Positions 23,876 through 32,232 of a DNA stretch of 62,676 nucleotides are shown piece after piece. A program made the translations under genes and the position numbers. The DNA is from Bradyrhizobium valentinum (GTDB lineage: Bacteria > Pseudomonadota > Alphaproteobacteria > Rhizobiales > Xanthobacteraceae). The stretch lies in assembly GCF_001440405.1 (NCBI RefSeq), contig NZ_LLXX01000161.1:100735-163410 (forward strand), in the 5' to 3' direction. The notes beneath the pieces are model-generated. The model did not search any database. It worked only from the letters and a program-made list of their open reading frames with translations, and was not told the origin of the DNA. Within the stretch, counting starts at the first letter, position 1. Each line of letters opens with the position of its first letter.

Positions 23876-24847
23876 TTATTCGATGTATGAGCCGGTCGAT
23901 CTGACGATCGCGCCCCATTTGTAGGTTTCTTCAGCGACGAGTCTGGCATAGTCGCCGGGCGTGCCGGGCCGTGCTTTCGCTCCCAGCTCTGCGAGGCGTG
24001 CGCGCAGCTTAGGGTCGGCAAGCCCTTCGTTGATGCCGCGGTTGAGCGTCGCGACGATCGCCTCCGGCGTCCCTTTCGGCGCGCTGATGCCGTTCCAGAT
24101 GCTGGCGTCGTAGCCAGGCAGGAATTCGGCCATTGCTGCGACTTCAGGCAGGGCCGACGAGCGCTCTGTTGCCGTCACCGCGAGCGCGCGCAGCGCGCCG
24201 GAGCGAATGAATCCGATCGAGCCGGGAAGGGTAGCAAAGTAGACCTGCACGCGTCCGCCGATCAGGTCGCTAATCGCCTCCGCATCGCCGCGATAGGGAA
24301 CGTGCTGCATGTTGACGCCGGCTAGCTTCTTGAACAACTCGGTTGCGACATGCGGAGGGCTCCCCACGCCGCTCGAACCGAAGTTCAGTCCGTTCGGATT
24401 CGATTTGGCTTGCTCGATGAAGGCCGGGACAGACGTCGGAGCGAATGAGGCGTTGACGCACATCACCAAGGGGGCGCCGGCGATTGCCGCGACGGGTTCG
24501 GTATCGCGGATGAAGTTGAATTTAAGATTGCGGAACAGTGTTGCATTGATAGCGTTCGCCGCGGAAGCGACGAGCAGTGTGTGTCCGTCGGGAGGCGCGC
24601 GTATCACCTGTTCGGTGGCGATGTTGGTCGCCGCACCCGTACGATTCTCGACGACGAAAGGCTGGCCGAATTGTTGCCCGAGCCATTGCGCGAGGATGCG
24701 CGCTACAATGTCGGTATTGCCGCCGGCCGAGAAGCCGACGATCAGATATACGGGTCGGGCCGGATAGGCGGCTGTCGCGAGCGCGGGGCCTGCGGAAGCC
24801 GCGAACGCGGCCGCGCCGAGCTGCAGGAACTTGCGGCGTGGGAGCAT
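23876..24847 (-). CDS. TctC/Bug-family solute-binding protein with Tat-type signal
   Basis: A 323-residue periplasmic binding protein of the tripartite tricarboxylate transporter (Bug) family. It starts with a twin-arginine-like signal (PRRKFLQLGAAAFAASAGPALA), then YPARPVYLIVGFSAGGNTDIVARILA, the hallmark Bug N-terminus, and further FGSSGVGSPPHVATELFK. The ATG at 24847 puts the RR motif at the N-terminus; an in-frame start at 24898 would bury it. No TctA/TctB membrane proteins are encoded in the window, as is common for orphan Bug proteins. It lies 98 bases downstream of a LysR gene on the same strand and ends 12 bases from the convergent LivF-like gene. Ligand unknown. Confidence 0.9.
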   Translation of the reverse strand: MLPRRKFLQLGAAAFAASAGPALATAAYPARPVYLIVGFSAGGNTDIVARILAQWLGQQFGQPFVVENRTGAATNIATEQVIRAPPDGHTLLVASAANAINATLFRNLKFNFIRDTEPVAAIAGAPLVMCVNASFAPTSVPAFIEQAKSNPNGLNFGSSGVGSPPHVATELFKKLAGVNMQHVPYRGDAEAISDLIGGRVQVYFATLPGSIGFIRSGALRALAVTATERSSALPEVAAMAEFLPGYDASIWNGISAPKGTPEAIVATLNRGINEGLADPKLRARLAELGAKARPGTPGDYARLVAEETYKWGAIVRSTGSYIE

Positions 24848-24945
24848 GGCGCTCTCGCCCTCTGGCAGCCGGACAAGGACGGCTCGCCGGCAGCGCATTT
24901 GCCCAGTGATTGGTCAGGTCCGGTGCCTGACCGTTCAAGGATATC

Positions 24946-25845
24946 TCAACGGCGATACCGGCGGCAATAATCGACCACCGTGTCCATGAAGACCTTGGCC
25001 GCCGGCGACAGCGACCGGTCGCTGCGTGAGCAGATGCAGAAGACCAGGGATTCCGACGCAAACTCGCGCACCGGCGCGGTTTTGAGCGATCCGCTGGCCA
25101 GTTCCCGCTCGACGGCGAAGCGCGGCAGCAGCGTGCATGGTCTGCCGATGGCGGCCACTTCCTTCACCAGCGCCAGCGAGTTGGTAACACAAAACGGCTT
25201 CGGCACGAATCCGTGCCTGGCGAACACCCTGTCCATCTGCTGGCGGAGGCCGAATGATGGCTCGGTCAGGGCGAACGGAAACTCCCTGAGCTCCGACAGC
25301 GATATGACCTTGCGTCTGGCAAGGGGATGCGCGGGTGAAAACGCCGCGACCATCTTGTCGCGGAAGACTTCCAGCCGCGTGATAGCGTCTCGCGCAGGGG
25401 CGTTGAGAACGAGGCCGATCTCCGCCGTGCCCGCGATCAGCGCCTCAATTGCTTCATCGGTGCTGCTCATCCTGATGCCGAAGGTTACATCGGGATATTG
25501 CGTGTTGAAGCGGTTGAGCACCGGCGCGACGAAACTCTCGATCGCGGTTTGGAAGCAGTAGACGTCGACGTTGCCCGCCTGCAGGTCCTGCAGCGCCGCG
25601 ATGTGGGATTTGACGCGCGAGAATTCGCGCATCACGCCGTCGATCTTCGACAGCAGGATTTCGCCTGCCGCAGTCAGCTTCATGCCCTGCGCGCGCCGGT
25701 CGAAGATCGGCGCACGCAATTCGTGTTCGAGCTTGGCGATCTGGCGGCTGATTGCCGACGGCGAGACGTGCAGCCGGTCGGATGCGGCGCGGATCGATTG
25801 GGCGTGGGCGGTGGCGCTGAAATAGCGAAGGGCCGTGAAATCCAT
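24946..25845 (-). CDS. LysR-family transcriptional regulator
   Basis: A 299-residue LysR regulator. The N-terminal HTH is MDFTALRYFSATAHAQSIRAASDRLHVSPSAISRQIAKLEHEL read across residues 1-43, followed by the linker helix and a two-lobed effector domain (about 90-299) of the PBP2 type. ATG at 25845 has GGAGAGGG upstream; the longer in-frame start at 25929 adds sequence unlike the family. It is divergent from an alpha/beta hydrolase gene and upstream of the TctC-like gene on its own strand, and probably controls one or both. The effector is unknown. Confidence 0.9.
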   Translation of the reverse strand: MDFTALRYFSATAHAQSIRAASDRLHVSPSAISRQIAKLEHELRAPIFDRRAQGMKLTAAGEILLSKIDGVMREFSRVKSHIAALQDLQAGNVDVYCFQTAIESFVAPVLNRFNTQYPDVTFGIRMSSTDEAIEALIAGTAEIGLVLNAPARDAITRLEVFRDKMVAAFSPAHPLARRKVISLSELREFPFALTEPSFGLRQQMDRVFARHGFVPKPFCVTNSLALVKEVAAIGRPCTLLPRFAVERELASGSLKTAPVREFASESLVFCICSRSDRSLSPAAKVFMDTVVDYCRRYRR

Positions 25846-25867
25846 CGGATCGCCCTCTCCGCAGCCG

Positions 25868-25882
25868 TTGCATTTTCGGCAA
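25868..25882. promoter_or_regulatory. Candidate LysR T-N11-A site
   Basis: TTGC-ATTTTCG-GCAA, a 15-base interrupted palindrome with the T-N11-A layout of LysR binding sites, 23 bases from the lysR start and 91 bases before the divergent hydrolase gene. Inferred from layout only. Confidence 0.4.
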
Positions 25883-25972
25883 TGGAATGGTGTCGAGATT
25901 GATATGGCATCAACACCGGCTTGGGTCAATTGTTCGGCGCGCGACTAAATCCCAATCAATGGAGCTAACACC

Positions 25973-27145
25973 ATGCCGTTTATCCATATGTTGCCCGACC
26001 CGGGAATGAATTACACGTTCAACCGGCCGCTGCTTGACGGGATGTCACCAGCGCGCCTCAAGGAGCTCAGCGCCATCGCGCCACGCATCAAGGATTACGA
26101 ATCCTGGTACATGGTCTGGCTTGAGGTCGCCAAAAAAGCGGAAGCCGAGAAGCGATATCTGGACGCTGCCTCTTATTATCACGGCGCCGAGTTCTATTTA
26201 CCGGCCGGCGACGTGCGCAACGGGCTCTACGACGACTTTGCGCGAAACTGGGCTCTCGGAATGAAAGGTGTCGCCGGCTACGAGCGCATCGCCATTCCAT
26301 ATTCCGGCGGACATCTACCGGGCTTCAGGCTGCAGGCAAGGGGCAAGGAACGCAGCACGCTGATCTTCACCGGTGGATACGATTCGTTCGTTGAGGAATT
26401 CTACAACTTTCTTCTCCCGCTGACCGAACTTGGAACTACCGTCATCGCCTTCGACGGGCCCGGCCAGGGTGGCGCCCTGCGGCAGGGGATCTATCTGGAT
26501 CATGCGTGGGAGAAGCCGGCTAAGGCGGCGATCGACTACTTCGGGCTCGACGCGGTCGATTGGCTGGGCGCGTCCTGCGGTGGCTACATGTCGATCCGCG
26601 CGGCCGCGTTCGAGTCCCGGATCAAGCATATCATCTCGATGCCCACGTCGTATTCAGGTCTCGATATGACGCTCAAGCAAATGCGCCCCGGCAAGGCACA
26701 ACAGCTGATCTCGCTGTTCAAGGCCGGCGACCGCAAGGGGACTGAGGCCGTCGTGGCCGAGGAGCGCCTGCCGAGCTCTGTATTCGAATGGTGTGTTGTT
26801 CAGGGAATGCACATCACCGGAACCAAGACGCCATACGATTTCCTCACGGAGATCGCGAAGCACTCGCTCAACGGGATCTTGCACAACGTCAAGCAGGATA
26901 TCCTGCTTACTGAGGGCGAGCAGGATCATCTGTTCGACGTCGGCTGGGTCCATCGGACCATGCGCGAACTCGTTTGCGCCCGCTCTGTGACGACGCGGAT
27001 ATTCACCGCGCGCGAAGGAGCGGAGCAGCATTGCCAGCTCGGAAACTCGGCGGTTGCGCGTCACGCAATCGTACATTGGCTTGCGAGCTTCTACCCCGGC
27101 ATGCCGGTTGGCGAGAGCACGAAAGCAACCAGCGTCGCCGCTTGA
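25973..27145 (+). CDS. Alpha/beta hydrolase, dihydropseudooxynicotine-hydrolase/FrsA-like
   Basis: A 390-residue alpha/beta hydrolase with a long N-terminal helical cap (about residues 1-110) ahead of the core. The nucleophile elbow is GASCGG with Ser201; the acid is probably in GEQDHLFD and the base in EGAEQHCQLGN. Cap plus core layout and the phrases IPYSGGHLPGF and IFTGGYDSFVEEFY resemble 2,6-dihydropseudooxynicotine hydrolase and related C-C or ester bond hydrolases. It is divergent from LysR and followed by an AEC-family carrier, so uptake and hydrolysis of one organic acid or ketone is plausible. The substrate cannot be read from sequence. Confidence 0.8.
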   Translation: MPFIHMLPDPGMNYTFNRPLLDGMSPARLKELSAIAPRIKDYESWYMVWLEVAKKAEAEKRYLDAASYYHGAEFYLPAGDVRNGLYDDFARNWALGMKGVAGYERIAIPYSGGHLPGFRLQARGKERSTLIFTGGYDSFVEEFYNFLLPLTELGTTVIAFDGPGQGGALRQGIYLDHAWEKPAKAAIDYFGLDAVDWLGASCGGYMSIRAAAFESRIKHIISMPTSYSGLDMTLKQMRPGKAQQLISLFKAGDRKGTEAVVAEERLPSSVFEWCVVQGMHITGTKTPYDFLTEIAKHSLNGILHNVKQDILLTEGEQDHLFDVGWVHRTMRELVCARSVTTRIFTAREGAEQHCQLGNSAVARHAIVHWLASFYPGMPVGESTKATSVAA

Positions 27146-27256
27146 CCAGGTGGGAATCTCGGAAGGCCGGGGCCGCCGTTTGCGGCTCCGGTCGAGGAAG
27201 GTGAACTGAAGACACGTCAGGCCTTTCGAACGCCCATACGTCAAACGGAGCAAACC

Positions 27257-28195
27257 ATGACCCAGACCATGACCATATTAGCGTCGCTGGCGCCTGTGTT
27301 CCTTGTGATGGCCCTCGGCTATTCGGCCGGCAAAACCAGGGAGTTTGACGCGCACAACACGGGCTCGCTCAATACACTGGTCATGGATTTCGCGCTGCCC
27401 GCCGCGTTGTTCACGGCGATGGCGCAGGCTTCCCGGAGTGCTATGACCAATCAGGCGCAGCTCGCCTTGGTGTTGCTGGCGTCGATGCTGATTGCGTACT
27501 GCGTCACTTATCTCGTGCAATCTCGCTGGTTCGGCGGTGACCGGCGCGAGAGCGCACTGATTGCGTTGACTGCATCGGGCCCGAATGTCGGTTCGGCGGG
27601 GCTGCCGATCGTCTCGGCGCTGTTCTCCCAATCGGCCTCGATCTCGGTCGCCGTGGCCGTGGCGGTGGCTGCCATCGTCGTGACGCCGCTTTCGCTCCTG
27701 ATATTGGAATCCGCCGGCGGGAAGGGAGCGAATACCGTCACGGTCATGAAAAAAGCGCTACTCAAGCCGATCGTGATCGCGCCGGTGCTCGGCCTGTTGT
27801 GCTCGCTGACGGGATTGCCGATACCGCCCCTGCTCGACAGCACGCTGACCCTGGTCGGGCAGGGTGCATCGGGAACGGCGTTGTTGCTCACCGGGCTCGT
27901 GTTGTCGGCACAGCCTGTAAAACTTTCCGCCAATGTCGGATTGACGGTCGCGGTGAAGAATGTGATTCAGCCGCTGCTGACCGCACTCCTGGCCCTGCCG
28001 CTGCTTGATGGCGCAGAGGCGCGTGTCGCGGTCATGCTGATGGCGGTGCCATCAGGCGCATTCGGCGTGCTGTTTGCGGTTCATTATGGCGTGGCATCGG
28101 CCCAGATCGGCACGATGCTGATCGCAAGCACGCTTCTCAGCACCGTGACGCTGACCGCGGCAATACTGTTGTCGGCCAGTTGGAGCTGGATCTGA
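27257..28195 (+). CDS. AEC (auxin efflux carrier) family transporter
   Basis: A 312-residue membrane protein with about ten hydrophobic segments in two five-helix halves, each with the family break (FALPAALFTAM in the first half; VPSGAFGVLFAVHYGV in the second). The family includes malonate carrier MdcF and auxin efflux proteins; bacterial members move small carboxylates. ATG at 27257. It follows the alpha/beta hydrolase by 111 bases and is likely in the same transcription unit. Its stop lies two bases from the stop of the convergent glutamine-synthetase-like gene, with no terminator between. Confidence 0.87.
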   Translation: MTQTMTILASLAPVFLVMALGYSAGKTREFDAHNTGSLNTLVMDFALPAALFTAMAQASRSAMTNQAQLALVLLASMLIAYCVTYLVQSRWFGGDRRESALIALTASGPNVGSAGLPIVSALFSQSASISVAVAVAVAAIVVTPLSLLILESAGGKGANTVTVMKKALLKPIVIAPVLGLLCSLTGLPIPPLLDSTLTLVGQGASGTALLLTGLVLSAQPVKLSANVGLTVAVKNVIQPLLTALLALPLLDGAEARVAVMLMAVPSGAFGVLFAVHYGVASAQIGTMLIASTLLSTVTLTAAILLSASWSWI

Positions 28196-28197
28196 TC

Positions 28198-29658
28198 TCA
28201 AAACATCTCGAAATATTCGCGGTGCTCCCAGTCGGACACTTCGGCCTGAAACCGTTCGATCTCCGCGTTCTTGATGTGGACGTAGTAGTCCACGAACTCC
28301 GGCCCCAGCGCCTGCCGGAAGAAAGGATCGTCCTGCAGCGCGACCACGGCTTCGCGCAAGGATTTCGGCAGTAGCGCCGCCTTGGTCTCGTACGGTGCAT
28401 CCGCTGACGGCCCCGGATCGAGCTTGCGGTCGACGCCGTCCAGGCCTGAGAGAATCTGCGAGGCCATGTAAAGATACGGGTTCGCCGCGGGCTCGCCGAT
28501 GCGGTTCTCCAGCCGCGTGGCGGCATCATTAGGGCGGCCGAGCACGCGGATCATGACGCCGCGGTTGTCGCGGCCCCAGATCGCGCGGTCCGGCGCCAGC
28601 GAGTAGGAGCGGTAACGCTTGTAGCCGTTGATGGTCGGCGTCGTGAACACGGTCGACGCGCGCGCGTGCTCCAGAAGTCCCGCAAGATAGTGTTTTGCGA
28701 ACGGACTCAGCAGCTCGTCCTTGTCGCTTGCCATGAAGGCATTCTCGCCGCTGGCGCGCGACACCAGCGATTGATGCAGGTGCCAGCCGGAGGCGAACAC
28801 ATTGGGCAATTTCGGCCGGCACATGAAGGTGGCGTGATAGCCGTGGCGGCGCGCGATCTGTTTAACGGCCGAGCGGAACAGCACCATGTTGTCAGCGGGA
28901 TCCAGTCCCGTGGTCGGCTGGAAGGTGAATTCGCACTGGCTCGGGCCGAACTCGACCTCGACCGACCGCAAGGGAAGGCCGAGCGCCAGGACGTCGCGCC
29001 GGATGATTTCGAGCGCCGGCTCCATCTGGTCGTAGCGCTGCTCGGTCAGGTATTGATAGCCGTGCGAGAGCAGGCTCACTGAAGGAGGACGCCCTGGCTG
29101 GCCGGCATCCTCCGGCGCCATATGCGCGTCGTCGAGCTTGAAGAGATGGAATTCGACCTCGAGCCCCGCGACGAAATCGTAGCCGCGGCTTCCCAGTTGA
29201 TCGAGGACCTTGCGATAGAGGTTGCGCGTGGCGAACGGCACCGGGCGGCCGTCCGCGAAATAAAGGTCGCACAGCAGCCAGCCCGTGGTCGGCGCCCATG
29301 GCAGCACGCGAAAGGTGGTGGGGTCAGCCACCATCAACACGTCGGCGGCGCCCTCCATCTCCTTCATGCCGAAGCCGCCGCCGGCGGTGAACACCGGAAA
29401 CACCGTCTTGTGCGAGGTGTCCTTGGCGAGCATCGTCGTGGTGAGGGAGCAGCCGCTTTCGAGCGAGGCGAGCGCTTCTCCCGCAACCAGCGTCTTGCCG
29501 CGGAGGATGCCGTGCTGGTCGGGAAATGACAACCTGAGGACTTCGAGATTTTTCTCCTCGACGATCTTGCGCAAGCGGCTGGCGGCCTCCTGCTGCTCCT
29601 TCGACCACAGCCCGTGACGTTTCACAAAACTCAACGCCAATCCCCCATCTTCCGTCAT
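28198..29658 (-). CDS. Glutamine-synthetase-like amide ligase
   Basis: A 486-residue member of the glutamine synthetase superfamily. The beta-grasp N-domain (LEVLRLSFPDQHGILRGKTL) and the catalytic domain with EVEFHLFK, EVEFGPSQCEFTF, the ATP/His region SGWHLHQSL and the glutamate site NRIGEPAANPYLYMA are intact. Sequence character is that of GlnA-like ligases (gamma-glutamyl-amide synthetases) rather than of assimilatory GSI; no adenylylation-loop Tyr pattern was recognised. It lies behind a Rieske oxygenase gene on the same strand, so the pair may glutamylate and oxidise an amine. The ATG at 29658 lies inside a palindromic repeat; TTG at 29634, with GGGGGA six bases upstream, is a possible true start giving 478 residues. 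Confidence 0.85.
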   Translation of the reverse strand: MTEDGGLALSFVKRHGLWSKEQQEAASRLRKIVEEKNLEVLRLSFPDQHGILRGKTLVAGEALASLESGCSLTTTMLAKDTSHKTVFPVFTAGGGFGMKEMEGAADVLMVADPTTFRVLPWAPTTGWLLCDLYFADGRPVPFATRNLYRKVLDQLGSRGYDFVAGLEVEFHLFKLDDAHMAPEDAGQPGRPPSVSLLSHGYQYLTEQRYDQMEPALEIIRRDVLALGLPLRSVEVEFGPSQCEFTFQPTTGLDPADNMVLFRSAVKQIARRHGYHATFMCRPKLPNVFASGWHLHQSLVSRASGENAFMASDKDELLSPFAKHYLAGLLEHARASTVFTTPTINGYKRYRSYSLAPDRAIWGRDNRGVMIRVLGRPNDAATRLENRIGEPAANPYLYMASQILSGLDGVDRKLDPGPSADAPYETKAALLPKSLREAVVALQDDPFFRQALGPEFVDYYVHIKNAEIERFQAEVSDWEHREYFEMF

Positions 29659-29757
29659 TCCGGGGCGATGCGCAGCATCGAACCCGGAATCTCGAGATTC
29701 CCCGGTGTGCAATTGCACACCTGAGGTCTGGTCCTTCGGACCATCCCGGAATGACGG
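29653..29757. repeat. Intergenic palindromic repeat, family G
   Basis: CGTCATTCCGGG...CCCGGAATGACGG, inner arms GAATCTCGAGATTC and GGTGTGCAATTGCACACC. It fills nearly all of the gap between the Rieske oxygenase and glutamine-synthetase-like genes and overlaps the annotated ATG of the latter. Confidence 0.7.
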
Positions 29758-29768
29758 TGCCACAAATC

Positions 29769-31127
29769 TCACTCCGCCGCCGTCAGGTGCGCAACCTTCC
29801 CGGCGATCTCCGTCGGCACCGGCGCGGCCCACGGCGCGCCGCGGCGGCGCTTGACGTCGACTTCCATCCAGTAGATTTCCCAGCCGCGCGTCGGCCCGAT
29901 GCCATCCATGGTCGCCGGGCCCTGGATGCTGCGGGCATGGGCGCTGTCTAAGAACATGAACGGCTTCTCGCCGCCGACGACCTTTTCGATCTCCTGCCGC
30001 AGCAGGCGCCGATACTGCACGATCGCCTTGTCCGACGTGCCGAGGTGCTCGTTGGTGCGGTCCTGGATTGCGCCCATCGATTCCACCGCCCACTGGTCGT
30101 GGACGTTGATGTCGTTGCCCATGCCGGTATAGGTTTCGGTCGCCTGTTCGTGCGGATCGAAGCCGTAATCGTTGCTCTTGTTCTTGCGCGAGGTGTAATC
30201 CGGCAGTTCGTACAATTCGAGGCGCTGGTCGCGCATCTTCTTCTTGTCGACCGGCGCCGTGTAGCTGGTGAAGATCGCGTACCAGTAGCAGTTCTCGTCA
30301 TCGATGGGCACGTGCCACTGCGTGATCGTCATCTCCTGGCTCATCGGGATGACGAAGCCGTGCGGGAAGAGCTGGTTGGTGACGCGCACATGGGTACGCT
30401 CCTCGTCGATCTCGCGCAGCGCGATCAGGCGCAGCCCGTATTCGGTATGCTCGACATTGATGATCGGGTTGTCGTATTCGCGCAAAATCTTCGTCATCGG
30501 CATGTCACTTCCGGCGGAAGCGCCGCGGAACTGCTTGCCGTAGGCGGTCGAGGTGTCCTCATCCTCGAAGAAGCGGTGCAGGAACGAGGCGTGTGCCGGA
30601 TCGATGCCGACTTCAAGCGCCTGCAGCCAGTTGCAATTGATGTGGCCCTTGAATGCAAAGGTATGGCTATCGGGCGCGACGAAGCAGTCGATCTCCGGGA
30701 ATGCCGGCGGTTCGCCTTCGCCCAAATATGCCCAGAGGATGCCGCTCTTCTCGACCACGGGATAGGAGCGCTGCCTGATGCCCTGGCACAGCTTTGAATC
30801 TTTCGGCTCAGCCGGCGTCTCCAGGCATTGGCCGGATACATCGAACAGCCAGCCATGGAAGGCGCAGCGCAAGCCGCCATGCTCGAGCCGCCCGAAGGCG
30901 AGGTCGGCTCCGCGATGCGCGCAGTGGCGGTCGATCAGGCCGTAGCGGCCTTCTTCGTCGCGAAACAGCACCAGGTTTTCGCCGAGCAGTTTGACGGGTC
31001 GAACCGGCCGCGATCCCCCGAACTCGTCGACCAGCGCCGCTGGCTGCCAGTACATCCGCATCAGCTTGCCGCACGGGTCCTTGCGGCCGGTGCGGGTGAT
31101 CAGGTCGTTCGCTTCCTGGCTCATCAT
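29769..31127 (-). CDS. Rieske non-haem iron oxygenase, large subunit (phthalate-dioxygenase-like)
   Basis: A 452-residue ring-hydroxylating-type oxygenase. The N-terminal Rieske [2Fe-2S] domain has the ligand pairs C-x-H and C-x2-H (DRHCAHRGADL and LRCAFHGWLFD). The catalytic domain starts NWLQALEVGIDPAHASFLHRFF, where the Asp and the two His of DPAHASFLH fit the mononuclear iron site and bridging Asp. Single-component alpha-only oxygenases of this type (phthalate 4,5-dioxygenase, carbazole, O-demethylase groups) need a separate reductase, which is not in the window, and no beta subunit gene is present. Divergent IclR regulation is likely. Substrate unknown; the glutamine-synthetase-like neighbour suggests an amine or its glutamyl amide. 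Confidence 0.88.
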   Translation of the reverse strand: MMSQEANDLITRTGRKDPCGKLMRMYWQPAALVDEFGGSRPVRPVKLLGENLVLFRDEEGRYGLIDRHCAHRGADLAFGRLEHGGLRCAFHGWLFDVSGQCLETPAEPKDSKLCQGIRQRSYPVVEKSGILWAYLGEGEPPAFPEIDCFVAPDSHTFAFKGHINCNWLQALEVGIDPAHASFLHRFFEDEDTSTAYGKQFRGASAGSDMPMTKILREYDNPIINVEHTEYGLRLIALREIDEERTHVRVTNQLFPHGFVIPMSQEMTITQWHVPIDDENCYWYAIFTSYTAPVDKKKMRDQRLELYELPDYTSRKNKSNDYGFDPHEQATETYTGMGNDINVHDQWAVESMGAIQDRTNEHLGTSDKAIVQYRRLLRQEIEKVVGGEKPFMFLDSAHARSIQGPATMDGIGPTRGWEIYWMEVDVKRRRGAPWAAPVPTEIAGKVAHLTAAE

Positions 31128-31154
31128 GGCGAGGATCTCCGCTAGCTGGAATTT

Positions 31155-31169
31155 GTTCGCCTATTGAAC
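31155..31169. promoter_or_regulatory. Candidate IclR operator between the Rieske oxygenase and iclR genes
   Basis: GTTC-GCCTATT-GAAC, a 15-base interrupted palindrome located 28 bases before the oxygenase start and 57 bases before iclR. IclR-family sites are often 14-15 base palindromes of this kind. The following AACTTTTGTGCGAT is AT-rich and may hold a promoter. Inference only. Confidence 0.4.
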
Positions 31170-31225
31170 TTTTGTGCGATTTTAGCGTAGGCTGGGCCCG
31201 AGGCAAGCGGATTATGGAGGCAGCG

Positions 31226-32017
31226 ATGCCCAAGCTTAAGCGCGCAGCGGCCGCTGACAACCGCGGCGCGACCGATTTCATCGAAAGCCTCGACCGCGGG
31301 CTGCGCGTGCTGGAGTTGTTCGGCGGCAGCCGGCAGCCCATGACGTTGAGCGACCTCGCCAAGGCGGCTGAGCTGCCGCGCGCGACCGCGCGGCGGATTC
31401 TCTTCACGCTCGAACGCGCCGGCTTTGTCGCAAGCGACGGCAAGCTGTTTCGCCTCACGCCGCGCGTGCTGGTGCTGGCATCAAGCTTTCTGGCTTCCAA
31501 TCATGTCGTCTCGGTGCTGCAGCCGGCGCTCGATAGATTGTCGAGCGAGGCGCAGGAAATCTCTTCGATGGCGATCCTCGATGGCAACGACGTCGTCTTC
31601 ATCGCACGCGCCAGCCCGACGCGGATATTTTCCGCAGGAATCGATATCGGCTACCGGCTGCCGGCCTTCTGCACCTCGGTCGGTCGTGTCCTGCTGTCGC
31701 GGCTATCAGACGACGAACTGGCCGCGGCGCTCGACCGGATGGATCTCGCAGCCCTGACACCCTTTACCGTGACCGACAGAAAACTGCTGTTGAAGACGAT
31801 CATTGCCGATCGTGCGCGAGGTTATTCGCTGGTCGATCGCGAAGCCGAACCGGGATTTCGCTCAGTCTCGGTGCCGGTCCGCCGCTACGACGGTGCGATC
31901 GTCGCCGCCATCAACATGGGCGCGCATGTCGACCGCGTATCCGCGGCCGAGATGACCAAACGCTTCCTGCCGCAATTGCGTGAGGCCGCGGCCTCGGTGA
32001 AATCGCTGCTGATGTGA
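31226..32017 (+). CDS. IclR-family transcriptional regulator (PcaR/PobR-like)
   Basis: A 263-residue IclR regulator. The N-terminal winged HTH is at about 18-80 (FIESLDRGLRVLELFGG, LSDLAKAAELPRATARRILFTLERAGFV), and the C-terminal GAF-like effector domain contains MAILDGNDVVFIARA, the family signature YRLPAFCTSVGRVLLS, and RGYSLVDREAEPGFRSVSVPV. PcaR/PobR-type members answer to aromatic acids such as beta-ketoadipate or 4-hydroxybenzoate. The ATG at 31226 has GGAGG seven bases upstream; ATG at 31214 overlaps that site. Divergent from the Rieske oxygenase gene, its probable target. Confidence 0.9.
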   Translation: MPKLKRAAAADNRGATDFIESLDRGLRVLELFGGSRQPMTLSDLAKAAELPRATARRILFTLERAGFVASDGKLFRLTPRVLVLASSFLASNHVVSVLQPALDRLSSEAQEISSMAILDGNDVVFIARASPTRIFSAGIDIGYRLPAFCTSVGRVLLSRLSDDELAAALDRMDLAALTPFTVTDRKLLLKTIIADRARGYSLVDREAEPGFRSVSVPVRRYDGAIVAAINMGAHVDRVSAAEMTKRFLPQLREAAASVKSLLM

Positions 32018-32030
32018 CGGAAGCGTTCGC

Positions 32031-32178
32031 CGTCATTGCCTGCGACAAACGCGAAGCGTTTGCGCAAGGGAGCGAAGCGACGAAGCAATCCATTCTATCC
32101 CAGCGTCACGCGATGGATTGCTTCGCGGAGCCTGTCATCGGGCGCGCATTCGCACGATCCGTTGGCTCGCAATGACGG
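32031..32178. repeat. Intergenic palindromic repeat, family E
   Basis: CGTCATTGCC...GAAGCAATCCAT and the closing arms ATGGATTGCTTCG...GGCTCGCAATGACGG. It makes up most of the gap between the convergent iclR and kinase-like genes. A shorter copy is at 58750-58827. Confidence 0.75.
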
Positions 32179-32232
32179 GGTGGACGCCTCGATATGAAGA
32201 AGAGAGTCCGAGCACGTTGCTCGACCTGCGTT

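Noticed and set aside
29659..30093. An upstream extension of the GS-like gene running into the Rieske oxygenase gene
   Set aside because: It is a shadow of the oxygenase C-terminus and of the repeat between the genes; GS family similarity begins only near 29634-29600.
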